Source: Okeania sp. SIO3I5 (GTDB lineage Bacteria; Cyanobacteriota; Cyanobacteriia; Cyanobacteriales; Microcoleaceae). Taken from it: DNA of 62,737 bases. The stretch lies in the NCBI RefSeq assembly GCF_010672085.1, contig NZ_JAAHHT010000033.1, positions 3,501-66,237 of the forward strand, read 5' to 3'. The position numbers and the translations under genes are program-made. Positions 55,329 through 62,737 of this stretch are shown in pieces. The stretch's first letter is position 1. Each line of letters begins with the position of its first letter. The notes beneath the pieces were generated by a model. The model saw only the letters and a program-made list of their open reading frames with translations. It had not been told where the DNA came from and did not search any database.

Positions 55329-56392
55329 GACTAATTTAGTATACGTTGTCCTACCAGAGAGAAGAACACCATAAGCAATGTACTTCCTATTATGGAACTA
55401 ATGATAACTTTTGTCAATACTTTTTAGCTATATAATTTAAAAATATTTGTATTAAGAATACCTAATAACTACAAAAATCTTGTTTAAGGTAAATTTAGGG
55501 ATTTTTTAAGATTTCACTTTTATAGAAATAGCAAAAATTAATGAAAAAACATCTCAAAAAAACTTGACAAAATTAGAAAATTATTGAATATTAGTTGCAA
55601 TAAGTATGTAATATACTTTCGGGTTAAAAGTCCTAAAATTATGACAATTGTCATTAATCTTCAATCTTTTGCTCCAAAATCAATAGTTTTTGATTTGTGG
55701 ACTATAGCTAAGAAAGAATTGGTTGGGACATAAACTGATGATGAACCTCAGACTAGGAAATGTTTTTCCAACTATTCCCAGTTAAGTGTTCTCTGTTCGC
55801 TGCTATAGCAATGGACATCTAAATCTGAAGAAAAAAATGACCACTAGAAATTAGTGGCCAGAGCTATGTATTTTGATTAAAGATATGATACAACAATTAG
55901 CGACCAAAGAAAAATCTTCCACTCATTTCAACAATACAGAATAGGACTGAGTATCAAGTCGATGCTGACTTGACAATGGCATCGGATTGCAAATATAACA
56001 CTACGTGCAAGTCAAAAGTCATAAAGTTGAAAGTTAAAAGTAATCTCTGACTGAGTTTTGCTTTGCTTTGCTTTGCTTTGCTTCGCAAACGGAATGCTGC
56101 CTCTTGCAGAGGAGCTGCGCTAACACAAAGAGGACTTACCAATGTCTGCACTCTAAATGCGTAGTGCTATATCACAAAAAATTAGAATCTATATTCAGGC
56201 AGTATCAGCGAGAAAACTGCCATAAACGTTGGCTTTGTTTAAAAAATTTTGCCTGTATATGGCAGTATTTTTTAATAGAAACGCCATCTAATTTCGTGTG
56301 ATTTAAAATAGATAATTTTCCGTAAATTATTACTACTGGATAGCCGATATTTTGGCAAATCAAAAGCTGTAACTTAGCCGCAAATAAGACCT

Positions 56393-56410
56393 TAATAATA
56401 ATTATTATTA
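56393..56410. promoter_or_regulatory. Candidate Fur box upstream of isiA
   Basis: A perfect 18-base palindrome, taataataattattatta, lies 217 bp before the isiA ATG. Cyanobacterial Fur (FurA) represses isiA under iron sufficiency by binding AT-rich sites of this kind, and isiA messages have long leaders, so the distance is plausible. AT-rich palindromes can arise by chance here. A second palindrome (atgacaattgtcat, 55641) is farther upstream. Confidence 0.45.
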
Positions 56411-56626
56411 GTGAGATATTATTGTAAATTTTATTGACTAGAATCTGGTTGATAATTTATTAATTTTTTTCTATATTTTTTTTAAAAAAAAAGTAGTTAA
56501 GCATACGGTTTTTCTGATTTACTTGAATAAATATATTGAATATAAACAGTTACGAATTATCAGCTAAAAATTAAGTAGTAACTGTTTGGAAAAACTATTG
56601 ACCATAATTCAAGGAGACAAAACTTC

Positions 56627-57661
56627 ATGCAAACTTATGGTACTCCAGAAGTTAAATACGATTGGTGGGCTGGAAATGCCCGCTTCGCGAAACTATCTGG
56701 TTTATTCATATCTGCTCATGTAGGTCAAGCAGCTCTAATTACTTTTTGGGCTGGAGCATTTACTCTGTTTGAAATATCTCAATATTCCCCCGATTTACCC
56801 ATGGGAGAACAGGGTTTAATCTTACTCCCTCACCTAGCAACTTTAGGTTTTGGTATTGGAACAGGTGGAGTAGTTGTAGATACTTATCCATATTTTGTAG
56901 TTGGTGTTATACATCTAATTTCATCAGCAGTATTAGGTGCAGGAGCGCTTTTTCACACCTTTAAAGCTCCAGAAAATTTAAAAGATGCAACAGGTGGAGC
57001 AAAGAACTTTCACTTTGAATGGGATGACCCTAAAAAGCTTGGTATTATTTTAGGTCATCACTTACTTTTCTTAGGATTTGGTGCTTTATTATTAGTAGCC
57101 AAAGCTATGTATTTTGGTGGGCTTTATGATGCGACAACTCAAACAGTTCGTTTAGTAACAAATCCCACTCTCGATCCATTAGTAATATATGGGTATCAAA
57201 CTCATTTTGCGACTGTTAATAGTTTAGAAGATTTAGTTGGCGGTCACGTTTATGTAGGATTTATCCTAGTTTTTGGTGGTCTTTGGCACATTGTTAAGGA
57301 ACCCCTTCGATGGGCAAAACGAGTTCTCATATTTTCTGGTGAGGCAATTCTTTCTTATTCTCTAGGTGGAATCGCTCTAGCAGGATTTGTGGCAGCTTAC
57401 TTCTGTGCCGTTAATACTTTAGCTTATCCTGTAGAGTTTTACGGTCCAGTTTTGGAAGTTAAGTTGGGGATTACTCCTTATTTTGCGGACAGTGTAGAGT
57501 TGCCTTTAGGTGCTCATACTGCTCGTTGTTGGTTGGCAAATGCTCATTTTTTCTTAGCTTTCTTCTTCTTGCAAGGTCATCTCTGGCACGCTCTGCGATC
57601 TATGGGTTTTGACTTCAAGCGTGTGGAAAATGCTTTGAATGGTATAGCAGAGGAATCTTAA
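56627..57661 (+). CDS. isiA: Iron-stress chlorophyll-binding protein IsiA (CP43')
   Basis: 344 residues, the length of IsiA and shorter than CP43 because the large lumenal loop is missing. Starts [20 protein letters not shown], typical of the Pcb/IsiA family. Six membrane helices; chlorophyll-ligand histidines sit in helices such as [56 protein letters not shown] and [18 protein letters not shown]. It forms antenna rings around photosystem I and dissipates energy when iron is short. ATG preceded by caaggagacaaaacttc. First gene of the iron-stress set with flavodoxin and hydrolase downstream. Confidence 0.95.
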   Translation: MQTYGTPEVKYDWWAGNARFAKLSGLFISAHVGQAALITFWAGAFTLFEISQYSPDLPMGEQGLILLPHLATLGFGIGTGGVVVDTYPYFVVGVIHLISSAVLGAGALFHTFKAPENLKDATGGAKNFHFEWDDPKKLGIILGHHLLFLGFGALLLVAKAMYFGGLYDATTQTVRLVTNPTLDPLVIYGYQTHFATVNSLEDLVGGHVYVGFILVFGGLWHIVKEPLRWAKRVLIFSGEAILSYSLGGIALAGFVAAYFCAVNTLAYPVEFYGPVLEVKLGITPYFADSVELPLGAHTARCWLANAHFFLAFFFLQGHLWHALRSMGFDFKRVENALNGIAEES

Positions 57662-58739
57662 TCAGATGATAAGTGTTTGAGAGCGGGAATTTTTAAGTGT
57701 CATTTTTGAAGATTCCAACTCTCAAACTATATCTCTAGGAAAGCTTACAGCGCTTTTCAGATTGATGAACCACACTGGTACAACTAAAACCTTGTAGGGA
57801 CGTTCCATGGAACGTCCCTACTGTGATATACGGAAATGAAAACTGCTGTATGGTATAATTGCCCGTCATTAAATAGAGGAGTCAGAAGTGTCTATGGGAA
57901 GAAGCAATATGAAAAACAGGTTGAAAAATACTCTCATACAACCTATTTTCCCATCTCGCCATTGTCTCCTCTATCTCCCTGTAAGTGGTTTGGGGAAAAA
58001 AAAATTGCTGTAGTAGAAAATTTGGCTTTAAGGCTTGACAACTTAACTCTATTTATGAGTAAATATAAATAGTAAATAGAAATATTTCTTATTTATCTTG
58101 AGAAGAGGATTATAGGGCTAGTAACTGTTGGCGATAATCATTGATTATCATAGGTTTATAAGAACGGCATCTTGCTAGTTAGTAGTGTACCTGACTGAGA
58201 TGAAATTTGCTACGCATTCCTATATAGTTTTTGTTCCTGCACCTAAACTAGAGAACAGGAATCTGGGCTATTCCACAATATAATAAACAGAAAATTAAAT
58301 TATATTGAGTTTTATCTTACAAGCTTATTGAAAATAATTATCAAAATTTTTCTGGGTATGAATAAACAGATTTTGAGTGTAGAGGTTAGGTATAGCAATC
58401 AAAGCAAAAGGCGGGGACCTTGAGAATTTTTATTTCATAGATCGCGCATAGGAAATAGAAAAAAATGGCAAGTTCAAAAACACTAGCTTCATGGAAAATC
58501 AAACGAGATACGAGATAAAAATAAGTGCGATCGCATAGATATTTTTAAATACTTAGAATCAGAAAATAGTTGTCAAAATCCGACAATAATTATAAGCAAT
58601 AATATGAATAAACTAAAAAGTGATTGGTCTGGTTGTTGTGATGAATTAGATCCATACTAAGTTATAATTCAAATAGTTTGAGCAATTTTCAAACTAACAT
58701 CATAAGTAAGACAAAAAAACAACTACCACGGAGGTAAAA
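57662..58739. other. 1.1-kb isiA-isiB spacer
   Basis: Much longer than the short gaps usual in isiAB operons. Holds a perfect 28-base palindrome at 57794-57821, a 78-codon frame (57836-58072) that I judge spurious, and AT-rich DNA with cggacaataattataag-like sequence near 58583 (possible second Fur-type site). Strong ribosome site ccacggaggtaaaaATG at the end. isiB may therefore have its own promoter. Confidence 0.6.
57794..57821. terminator. Perfect palindrome downstream of isiA (terminator or attenuator)
   Basis: Arms gtagggacgttcca and tggaacgtccctac with no loop bases, 133 bp after the isiA stop. Half of it recurs at 61210 (gtagggacgttgc), so it is also part of a repeat family. It could end most isiA transcripts and lower isiB expression. 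Confidence 0.45.
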
Positions 58740-59252
58740 ATGTCAAAAATTGGTATTTTTGTCGGCAGTACAACAGGTAAAACTGAAGATGCGGCAGAAA
58801 TTGTCAAAAAAGAATTTGGTGGTGACGAAGTAGCTACCATCTATAACATGGATGGTGTAAATCCCAAAGATTTTAATGATTATCAAAATTTAATTATTGC
58901 CAGTCCCACCTGGAATATTGGTGACCTACAAAGTCACTGGGAAGAGTTCTTTGATAAACTAAAAGGCATTGATTTCAAGGGGAAAAAAGTTGCCTATTTT
59001 GGCACAGGAGACCAAATAGGATATGGTGATAACTTTCAAGATGCTATAGGTATATTAGAGGAAGAAATCTCTAGTTTAGGAGGTATTACTGTTGGGCATT
59101 GGCCTACAGATGGTTATGATTTTACCGAATCCAAAGCAGTCAAAGATGGCAAGTTTATAGGTTTAGCTCTAGATGAAGATAATCAACCAGAATTAACAGA
59201 AGAACGCATCAAAACATGGGTAGCGCAACTGAAAACAGATTTTGGGATTTAG
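58740..59252 (+). CDS. isiB: Flavodoxin IsiB
   Basis: 170 residues, long-chain flavodoxin. It replaces ferredoxin as the photosystem I electron acceptor under iron limitation. FMN phosphate loop IFVGSTTGKTEDAAEIV (6-22), the loop around W57 in SPTWNIGDLQSHW (about 54-66), and YFGTGDQIGYGDNFQDAIG (about 94-112, with the flavin-stacking tyrosine) are intact; the long-chain insert follows (GHWPTDGYDFTESKAV). Clear ribosome site acggaggtaaaaATG. Lies between isiA and the isiC-like hydrolase. Confidence 0.97.
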   Translation: MSKIGIFVGSTTGKTEDAAEIVKKEFGGDEVATIYNMDGVNPKDFNDYQNLIIASPTWNIGDLQSHWEEFFDKLKGIDFKGKKVAYFGTGDQIGYGDNFQDAIGILEEEISSLGGITVGHWPTDGYDFTESKAVKDGKFIGLALDEDNQPELTEERIKTWVAQLKTDFGI

Positions 59253-59522
59253 TCTGATTTAATTAGCAAAGTTATCAGGTTTGACTAAAGTTGATTAAGT
59301 CAGAGAAATTTCTTTAACTTTCAAAACTTCTAAGAGAAGGAAGGTTTATGAAAAAAATGGAAAGTAATTTTTGGGGAATATCTAGTTGAGAGTAGAAAAA
59401 TTCTAATAGAAAACCTCAAGATATACTTATAATTTCAGATACTTCCTTCTCAAAAAATTATTATCTACTCAAAGGTACTATTTATTTATTGGTATCTTAA
59501 TAACTTAGGAGAATGAAGATCG

Positions 59523-60266
59523 ATGTCTAAAATTCCAGATGTATTGTGGTTAAATACCAGTCCTAGTCTACAAGTTTTTAATCGGCGGTTAATTCGTTAT
59601 TTATCGAGAAAAGTTTTAATTGCAGAATGGGATTATTTGCAAACTCCTGACGATCCTTGTGATCCTGAAATAGCTGTAACTTTACTTCACGATTATCTCA
59701 AATCTTTAAGTAAACCGATTCATCTTATTGGTCATAGTACAAGTGGATTAGTAGGATTAATGTATGCTCATAAATATCCGGAAAGAGTGAAATCTTTAAC
59801 GTTGTTATCTGTAGGTGTTCATCCTACAGTTGATTGGCAAGCACATTATTATGTACATCGTCATCTTTTACCTTGTAGTCGAGAAATAACTTTGACAAAT
59901 ATGGTAAAAAGTTTATTTGGCGAACAAGATAGAAAAATCACTCAAAACTTAGTCAGGATATTGGAGAGAGATTTAGATTTATCTCCATCTCCTCATTCAT
60001 TGTTAAAACGTCAAAGTATGATCCCGAGTGAAGTTCCTGTACCTTTAATGGTATGTGGTAGTAATGATGACACAATTATCGATCGTAATTTAATTCAAGG
60101 ATGGCAACCATTTTTAAAACCAGAAGATCGGATTTGGGAATGTCCTGAAGGTCGTTATTTTTTCCATCATTTTTCACCTCTAAATGTAGCAAAACCACTT
60201 CTAGAATTTTGGCAGGAAAATAGCTTAGTTTTATCAGATATTACTCCAGAAGCAATAGCAAGTTAA
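59523..60266 (+). CDS. isiC: Alpha/beta hydrolase, IsiC-like
   Basis: 247 residues. Nucleophile elbow LIGHSTSGLVGLMYAHKYPE (serine near 75, GHSTSG), acid residue in MVCGSNDDTIID near 180, and histidine in GRYFFHHFSP near 214: a full catalytic triad. The ORF third after isiA and isiB, as in isiABC operons, and similar in type to the hydrolase called isiC there; substrate not known. Start ATG after aggagaatgaagatcg. The 270-bp gap from isiB contains AT-rich sequence only. Name based on context plus fold. Confidence 0.82.
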   Translation: MSKIPDVLWLNTSPSLQVFNRRLIRYLSRKVLIAEWDYLQTPDDPCDPEIAVTLLHDYLKSLSKPIHLIGHSTSGLVGLMYAHKYPERVKSLTLLSVGVHPTVDWQAHYYVHRHLLPCSREITLTNMVKSLFGEQDRKITQNLVRILERDLDLSPSPHSLLKRQSMIPSEVPVPLMVCGSNDDTIIDRNLIQGWQPFLKPEDRIWECPEGRYFFHHFSPLNVAKPLLEFWQENSLVLSDITPEAIAS

Positions 60267-60323
60267 ATGTTCTATTACTGATATTTTTGGCACAGTAGTT
60301 AATTAGAATATCATCATTCATAA

Positions 60324-60687
60324 TTATGGCTTGCTGATTAAATATCAAAATATTTACAGATAAAAGCAAAAGCCTTTTTAGTGCTAAAAAAGTGCCATAT
60401 TTTAGGAGGGAATTGCTCAAAATTTGCCCATTTTTTGAATTCAAAATTCACCCATTCAAAGTTCAAAATTTTTTGTTCATTATTTCAAGTCTCTGACTTG
60501 AGGCAGAAGTTATAATTTTGAATTGATTTGACTATTTTAAACAGATAATGGATGGAGAAAAAAAATCTCAGACGGTTCTTCCTCAAACCTCTCCTATAAT
60601 TCCTATTTTTATTGTATGTGGCTAATCTGACGACCTCTCTATCTGAGCGATCTCTTCACACCTCAGACTTTTTCAGGCAAACCCTAA
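60324..60687. repeat. R2 MITE-like element, copy 3 (longest)
   Basis: 364 bp. Left end ttatggcttgctgattaaat, right end tttttcaggcaaaccctaa. Shares gctgattaaatatcaaa with copy 2. The interior has attcaaaattc filler, so it has likely gained an insert. Lies 58 bp after the hydrolase stop; between 60688 and 60858 is the promoter zone of the next gene. Confidence 0.72.
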
Positions 60688-60858
60688 TTAGTTAGTGATT
60701 TTCAGAATAAATAAAATAGTGTATGATTTGACATTATTTTGAACTGCTAAACGCTATAACTAATATAGTTAGCGATCGCTTCAGTTTTTGGCTAGTTATA
60801 CTACTGCCTCTAACTAGGAATTTTTCTCCAAGCATTGATTCAGTATAAAGTTAAAACT

Positions 60859-61200
60859 ATGATTAATTTGCTTCCCAAAGAGATATTTGAAATCCTAGCT
60901 CATATCTTTTTTATGATTGGTATTCTATCACTAATGACTATGGGTTTGTGGAATTTTTATGTAACGTTTAAGTCAGGAATAAATTATGTTAAACGACTGC
61001 ATCAAATCCCCTGTAGTCGCTGTACATTTTTTACAGATGATTATCGTTTAAAGTGTACTGTACATCCTTATAGCGCACTCACTGAAACAGCACTAAATTG
61101 TAGTGACTATGAACCAAATAATAATCAAAAAAAACCTGCTTTACAAGTCTGTGAAGCTAATTCAAAATACTCCGATTCTCAACCTACGGGAGTGTTTTAG
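60859..61200 (+). CDS. Conserved small membrane protein with Cys motif
   Basis: 113 residues from ATG 60859 (a TTG at 60835 would add eight residues). One membrane helix (about 10-40, IFEILAHIFFMIGILSLMTM), a basic stretch, then a cytoplasmic or lumenal Cys part: IPCSRCTFFTDDYRLKCTVH near 53-72 and TALNCSDYEPN near 82-92. This CxxC-C-C pattern with CTVHP recurs, as I recall, in a small cyanobacterial family of unknown role; a metal or redox function is possible. Follows the iron-stress genes on the same strand. Confidence 0.72.
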   Translation: MINLLPKEIFEILAHIFFMIGILSLMTMGLWNFYVTFKSGINYVKRLHQIPCSRCTFFTDDYRLKCTVHPYSALTETALNCSDYEPNNNQKKPALQVCEANSKYSDSQPTGVF

Positions 61201-61799
61201 CTAAAATTGTAGGGACGTTGCTTGAGCATTAATGCGTTTTCCGTTCCGGAATGCTCCTATTCCATGTCGCTCCGCGTTTTGCTAGCGCAAAGCTTTCCTA
61301 AGGGAATGCTCCGCAAACGCTAACCGCTGTCGCGACATGAAAAACGCGCGTTGTGCGTTCCGCACAACGTCCGTACGGGAGAAAGATTATATGTTGGGTT
61401 TATCCTACGGATAAGCTCCGAAGATAGTCCCTCAACCCAAGCTACATCTAATTCACAATATTCTCATTCCCAACCTATAAACCCAGCAACTCACTATTAA
61501 CTTACTCAAAAATAATTACCTAAGAAGTAACTGTTGCATGGTAAAAAATATGTAAGCAGTCAGCAATAAAAATCAAGTCAATTATATTAAAGGAGATAGT
61601 ATAAGTAAAATTCACGCCTTGTAGGGGTTTGGTAACCAAACCCCTACCAAAGTTGGAGTTTTTGCCTCTTGAACAAACCTCCCAACTCCATGCGCAAAGG
61701 GGGGGGTTTAATATTATCTGGCAATATTGATCGCGCTTGGTATAACTTGACTTGTCCTGACGCTAGTAACTGATAGCTATTTTGCCATCGCATAATGGT
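61201..61799. repeat. GC-rich palindrome mosaic and ccaaacccctac palindrome
   Basis: 61205-61380 combines gtagggacgttg, ggaatgctccgcaaacgcta, gctagcgcaaagc and ttgtgcgttccgcacaac palindromes, all in GC-rich DNA unlike its surroundings and shared in part with 2530, 18530 and 22540. A ggggtttggtaaccaaaccc palindrome lies at about 61624-61643. No gene. Confidence 0.75.
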
Positions 61800-61825
61800 C
61801 GTTTTTCATATTCGATATGAAAACG
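61800..61825. promoter_or_regulatory. Palindromic operator-like site before the Crp/Fnr gene
   Basis: Arms cgtttttcatat and atatgaaaacg around a tcg centre, 86 bp before the regulator ATG. The size and symmetry fit a dimeric regulator's operator, perhaps autoregulation; it differs from the NtcA (GTA-N8-TAC) and Crp (TGTGA-N6-TCACA) sites, so this is only a candidate. Confidence 0.4.
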
Positions 61826-61910
61826 TTGCGTAACATGAATGGGCAGCATTCCATAAGAAATGCTGACAAAAATAAAATGTAGATTCTGCAACATAAATAG
61901 GAGAAGAAAA

Positions 61911-62471
61911 ATGAGCTTAAATTCAGTAATTACTGGAACCCCTAAATTAAAGCACCATCAATTTAAACGCCGTCAACTAATACCATTGACAGATGTATTA
62001 TTGTGGCGAATAGATTCTGGAATAGTTCGTACTCTGACTAAGAATGAAGAAGAAAATATCATTACTCTAGGATTTTGGGGTAAAGGAGACATTGTTGGTC
62101 AACCTTTATTTCCTTTTTATCCTTATCAAGTTGAATGTTTAACTATTGTCGAGGCAACTATTTTACCAAGGGGTTATTTTTATGCTCAAGAAGTAATGCT
62201 TTCTCACATTCAAAGAACTCAAGAACTATTAAGAATTATTCATTCTAGAAAAATTAAATTACGACTGCTGAGATTATTAAAATGGTTAGCAGACAGATTT
62301 GGGAATCAATTGCCAGAAGGACAAATACTTGATATTCGCTTAACTCATCAAGAAATAGCTGACATTATTAGTACCAGTCGCGTTACTGTTACGCGACTAC
62401 TAAATCAGTTTGAACAGGAAAATAAAATTGGGTGGTCACACAATAACTGTTTAATTCTTTTTAGGGAGTAG
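61911..62471 (+). CDS. Crp/Fnr-family transcription regulator
   Basis: 186 residues from ATG 61911, preceded by ataggagaagaaaa; the earlier in-frame start (61860) lacks a ribosome site. The N-terminal cupin-like domain (RQLIPLTDVLLWRIDSGIVRTL, LGFWGKGDIVGQPLFP) is short. The C-terminal winged helix has LTHQEIADIISTSRVTVTRL near 145-164, with R in TSRVTVTRLL as the recognition helix. It lacks the cAMP-binding residues (RTA motif) as far as I can see, like several cyanobacterial paralogues. Target genes unknown; its place near isiABC does not prove a role in iron stress. The stop (62469-62471) lies at the first unit of the heptamer array. Confidence 0.88.
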   Translation: MSLNSVITGTPKLKHHQFKRRQLIPLTDVLLWRIDSGIVRTLTKNEEENIITLGFWGKGDIVGQPLFPFYPYQVECLTIVEATILPRGYFYAQEVMLSHIQRTQELLRIIHSRKIKLRLLRLLKWLADRFGNQLPEGQILDIRLTHQEIADIISTSRVTVTRLLNQFEQENKIGWSHNNCLILFRE

Positions 62472-62660
62472 GGAGTAGGGAGTAAGGAGTAATGAGTAAG
62501 GAGTAATGAGTAAGGAGTAAGGAGTAAGGAGTAATGAGTAATGAGTAAGGAGTAAGGAGTAAGGAGTAAGGAGTAATGAGTAATGAGTAAGGAGTAATGA
62601 GTAATGAGTAAGGAGTAAGGAGTAAGGAGTAAGGAGTAAGGAGTAATGAGTAAGGAGTAA
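62465..62660. repeat. gagtaag/gagtaat heptamer array
   Basis: About 28 tandem heptamers of the type gagtagg, gagtaag and gagtaat begin within the last codon of the regulator gene. All three frames of the reverse strand stay open as LLLTPYSLLLTHYSL-type text, which is an artefact of the array. 62661-62737 shows nothing further. Confidence 0.95.
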
Positions 62661-62737
62661 GAAAGGAAATGAAAATGCATAAATTTTTAAATTCGTATTC
62701 ATGCTTAACATATTCTAGTTGAGGAAGTAATTTTGCG

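Larger units (their letters stand above)
55160..56626. other. Long non-coding region upstream of isiA
   Basis: Contents: inverted arms gagtccct and agggactc at 55270-55328; AT-rich tract 55380-55640; palindrome atgacaattgtcat at 55641-55654; phrases shared with 11500 (aactgatgatgaacctcagactagg near 55733; written here in part) and aactattcccagtt; a ttgctttgct pentamer run at 56055-56085; a gcgtagtgctat end at 56158-56170, a third copy of the 14447/33748 element; then the isiA leader. No gene supported. Confidence 0.65.

Noticed and set aside
57836-58072. 78-codon plus-strand frame in the isiA-isiB spacer
   Set aside because: No family features, no convincing ribosome site, follows a palindrome and contains heptamer-like text (SPLSPLSP).
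62405-62711. Two overlapping minus-strand frames rich in SLLLTHYSLL
   Set aside because: They are only the translation of the gagtaag heptamer array; a period of seven leaves several frames open.
1-62737. tRNA and rRNA genes
   Set aside because: No T-arm/anticodon pattern or rRNA core sequence noticed on either strand by eye; a tRNAscan run would settle it.

Overview
The window looks like a chromosome segment of a filamentous marine-type cyanobacterium, probably Trichodesmium-like or Okeania-like. The evidence is an isiA-flavodoxin (iron-stress) locus, Ycf46, cyanobacterial DUFs (DUF2808, DUF3082, DUF4058), many HIP1 octamers (GCGATCGC) inside genes, AT-rich DNA and very low coding density. 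My gene list covers only about 60 percent of the sequence; the rest is dense in tandem and palindromic repeats. I see no tRNA, rRNA, CRISPR array or intact transposase.

Layout. 1-7.2 kb: tandem repeats, a non-specific nuclease, and a STAND (NB-ARC/TPR) gene broken by an in-frame TGA. 7.2-11.2 kb, minus strand: moeA, cobI and cobH (molybdenum cofactor and cobalamin). 11.8-17.3 kb: a CHASE histidine kinase and a fused ABC transporter, separated by a 226-bp tandem array. 17.8-21.3 kb: an unknown Cys-rich protein and an 858-residue protein joining cold-shock-like domains, an internal duplication, a PD-(D/E)XK-like nuclease core and a Cys-rich tail. 21.4-24.4 kb: ispF, an orphan PqqD-like protein and a membrane SH3 protein. 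24.8-31.8 kb: the conserved cyanobacterial block rpmH-rnpA-PH-yidC-jag-yceD-ycf46, with a candidate structured RNA between rpmH and rnpA. 32.5-35.7 kb: the proton-translocating transhydrogenase operon pntAA-pntAB-pntB. 36-39 kb: a 317-bp inverted repeat enclosing an RRM protein and an ADP-ribosylglycohydrolase. 39.3-44.8 kb: a Trypco1 / trypsin-nSTAND-WD40 conflict-type pair and a DUF4058 gene. 45.3-51.9 kb: ispE, a Uma2 nuclease-fold protein, DUF3082, a membrane-anchored unknown, smpB and tsaB. 50.7-56.6 kb: many gene remnants (RelE/ParE, tsaB heads, MAPEG, TnpB). 56.6-62.5 kb: the iron-stress set isiA, isiB and an isiC-like hydrolase, a small conserved membrane protein and a Crp/Fnr regulator.

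Two loci deserve most attention as biological systems. One is the Trypco1 + protease-nSTAND1-WD40 pair, an example of a described class of bacterial conflict or signalling systems. The other is the cold-shock/PD-(D/E)XK/zinc protein at 18.7-21.3 kb, whose architecture I do not recognise and which could be an undescribed nucleic-acid-sensing nuclease. The repeats are also notable: several families of small palindromic elements with inverted termini; heptamer arrays often starting directly after stop codons; repeated duplication of gene ends (heads of ycf46 and tsaB, tail of the TPR gene); and palindromic sequence expanded in frame inside the nSTAND gene.
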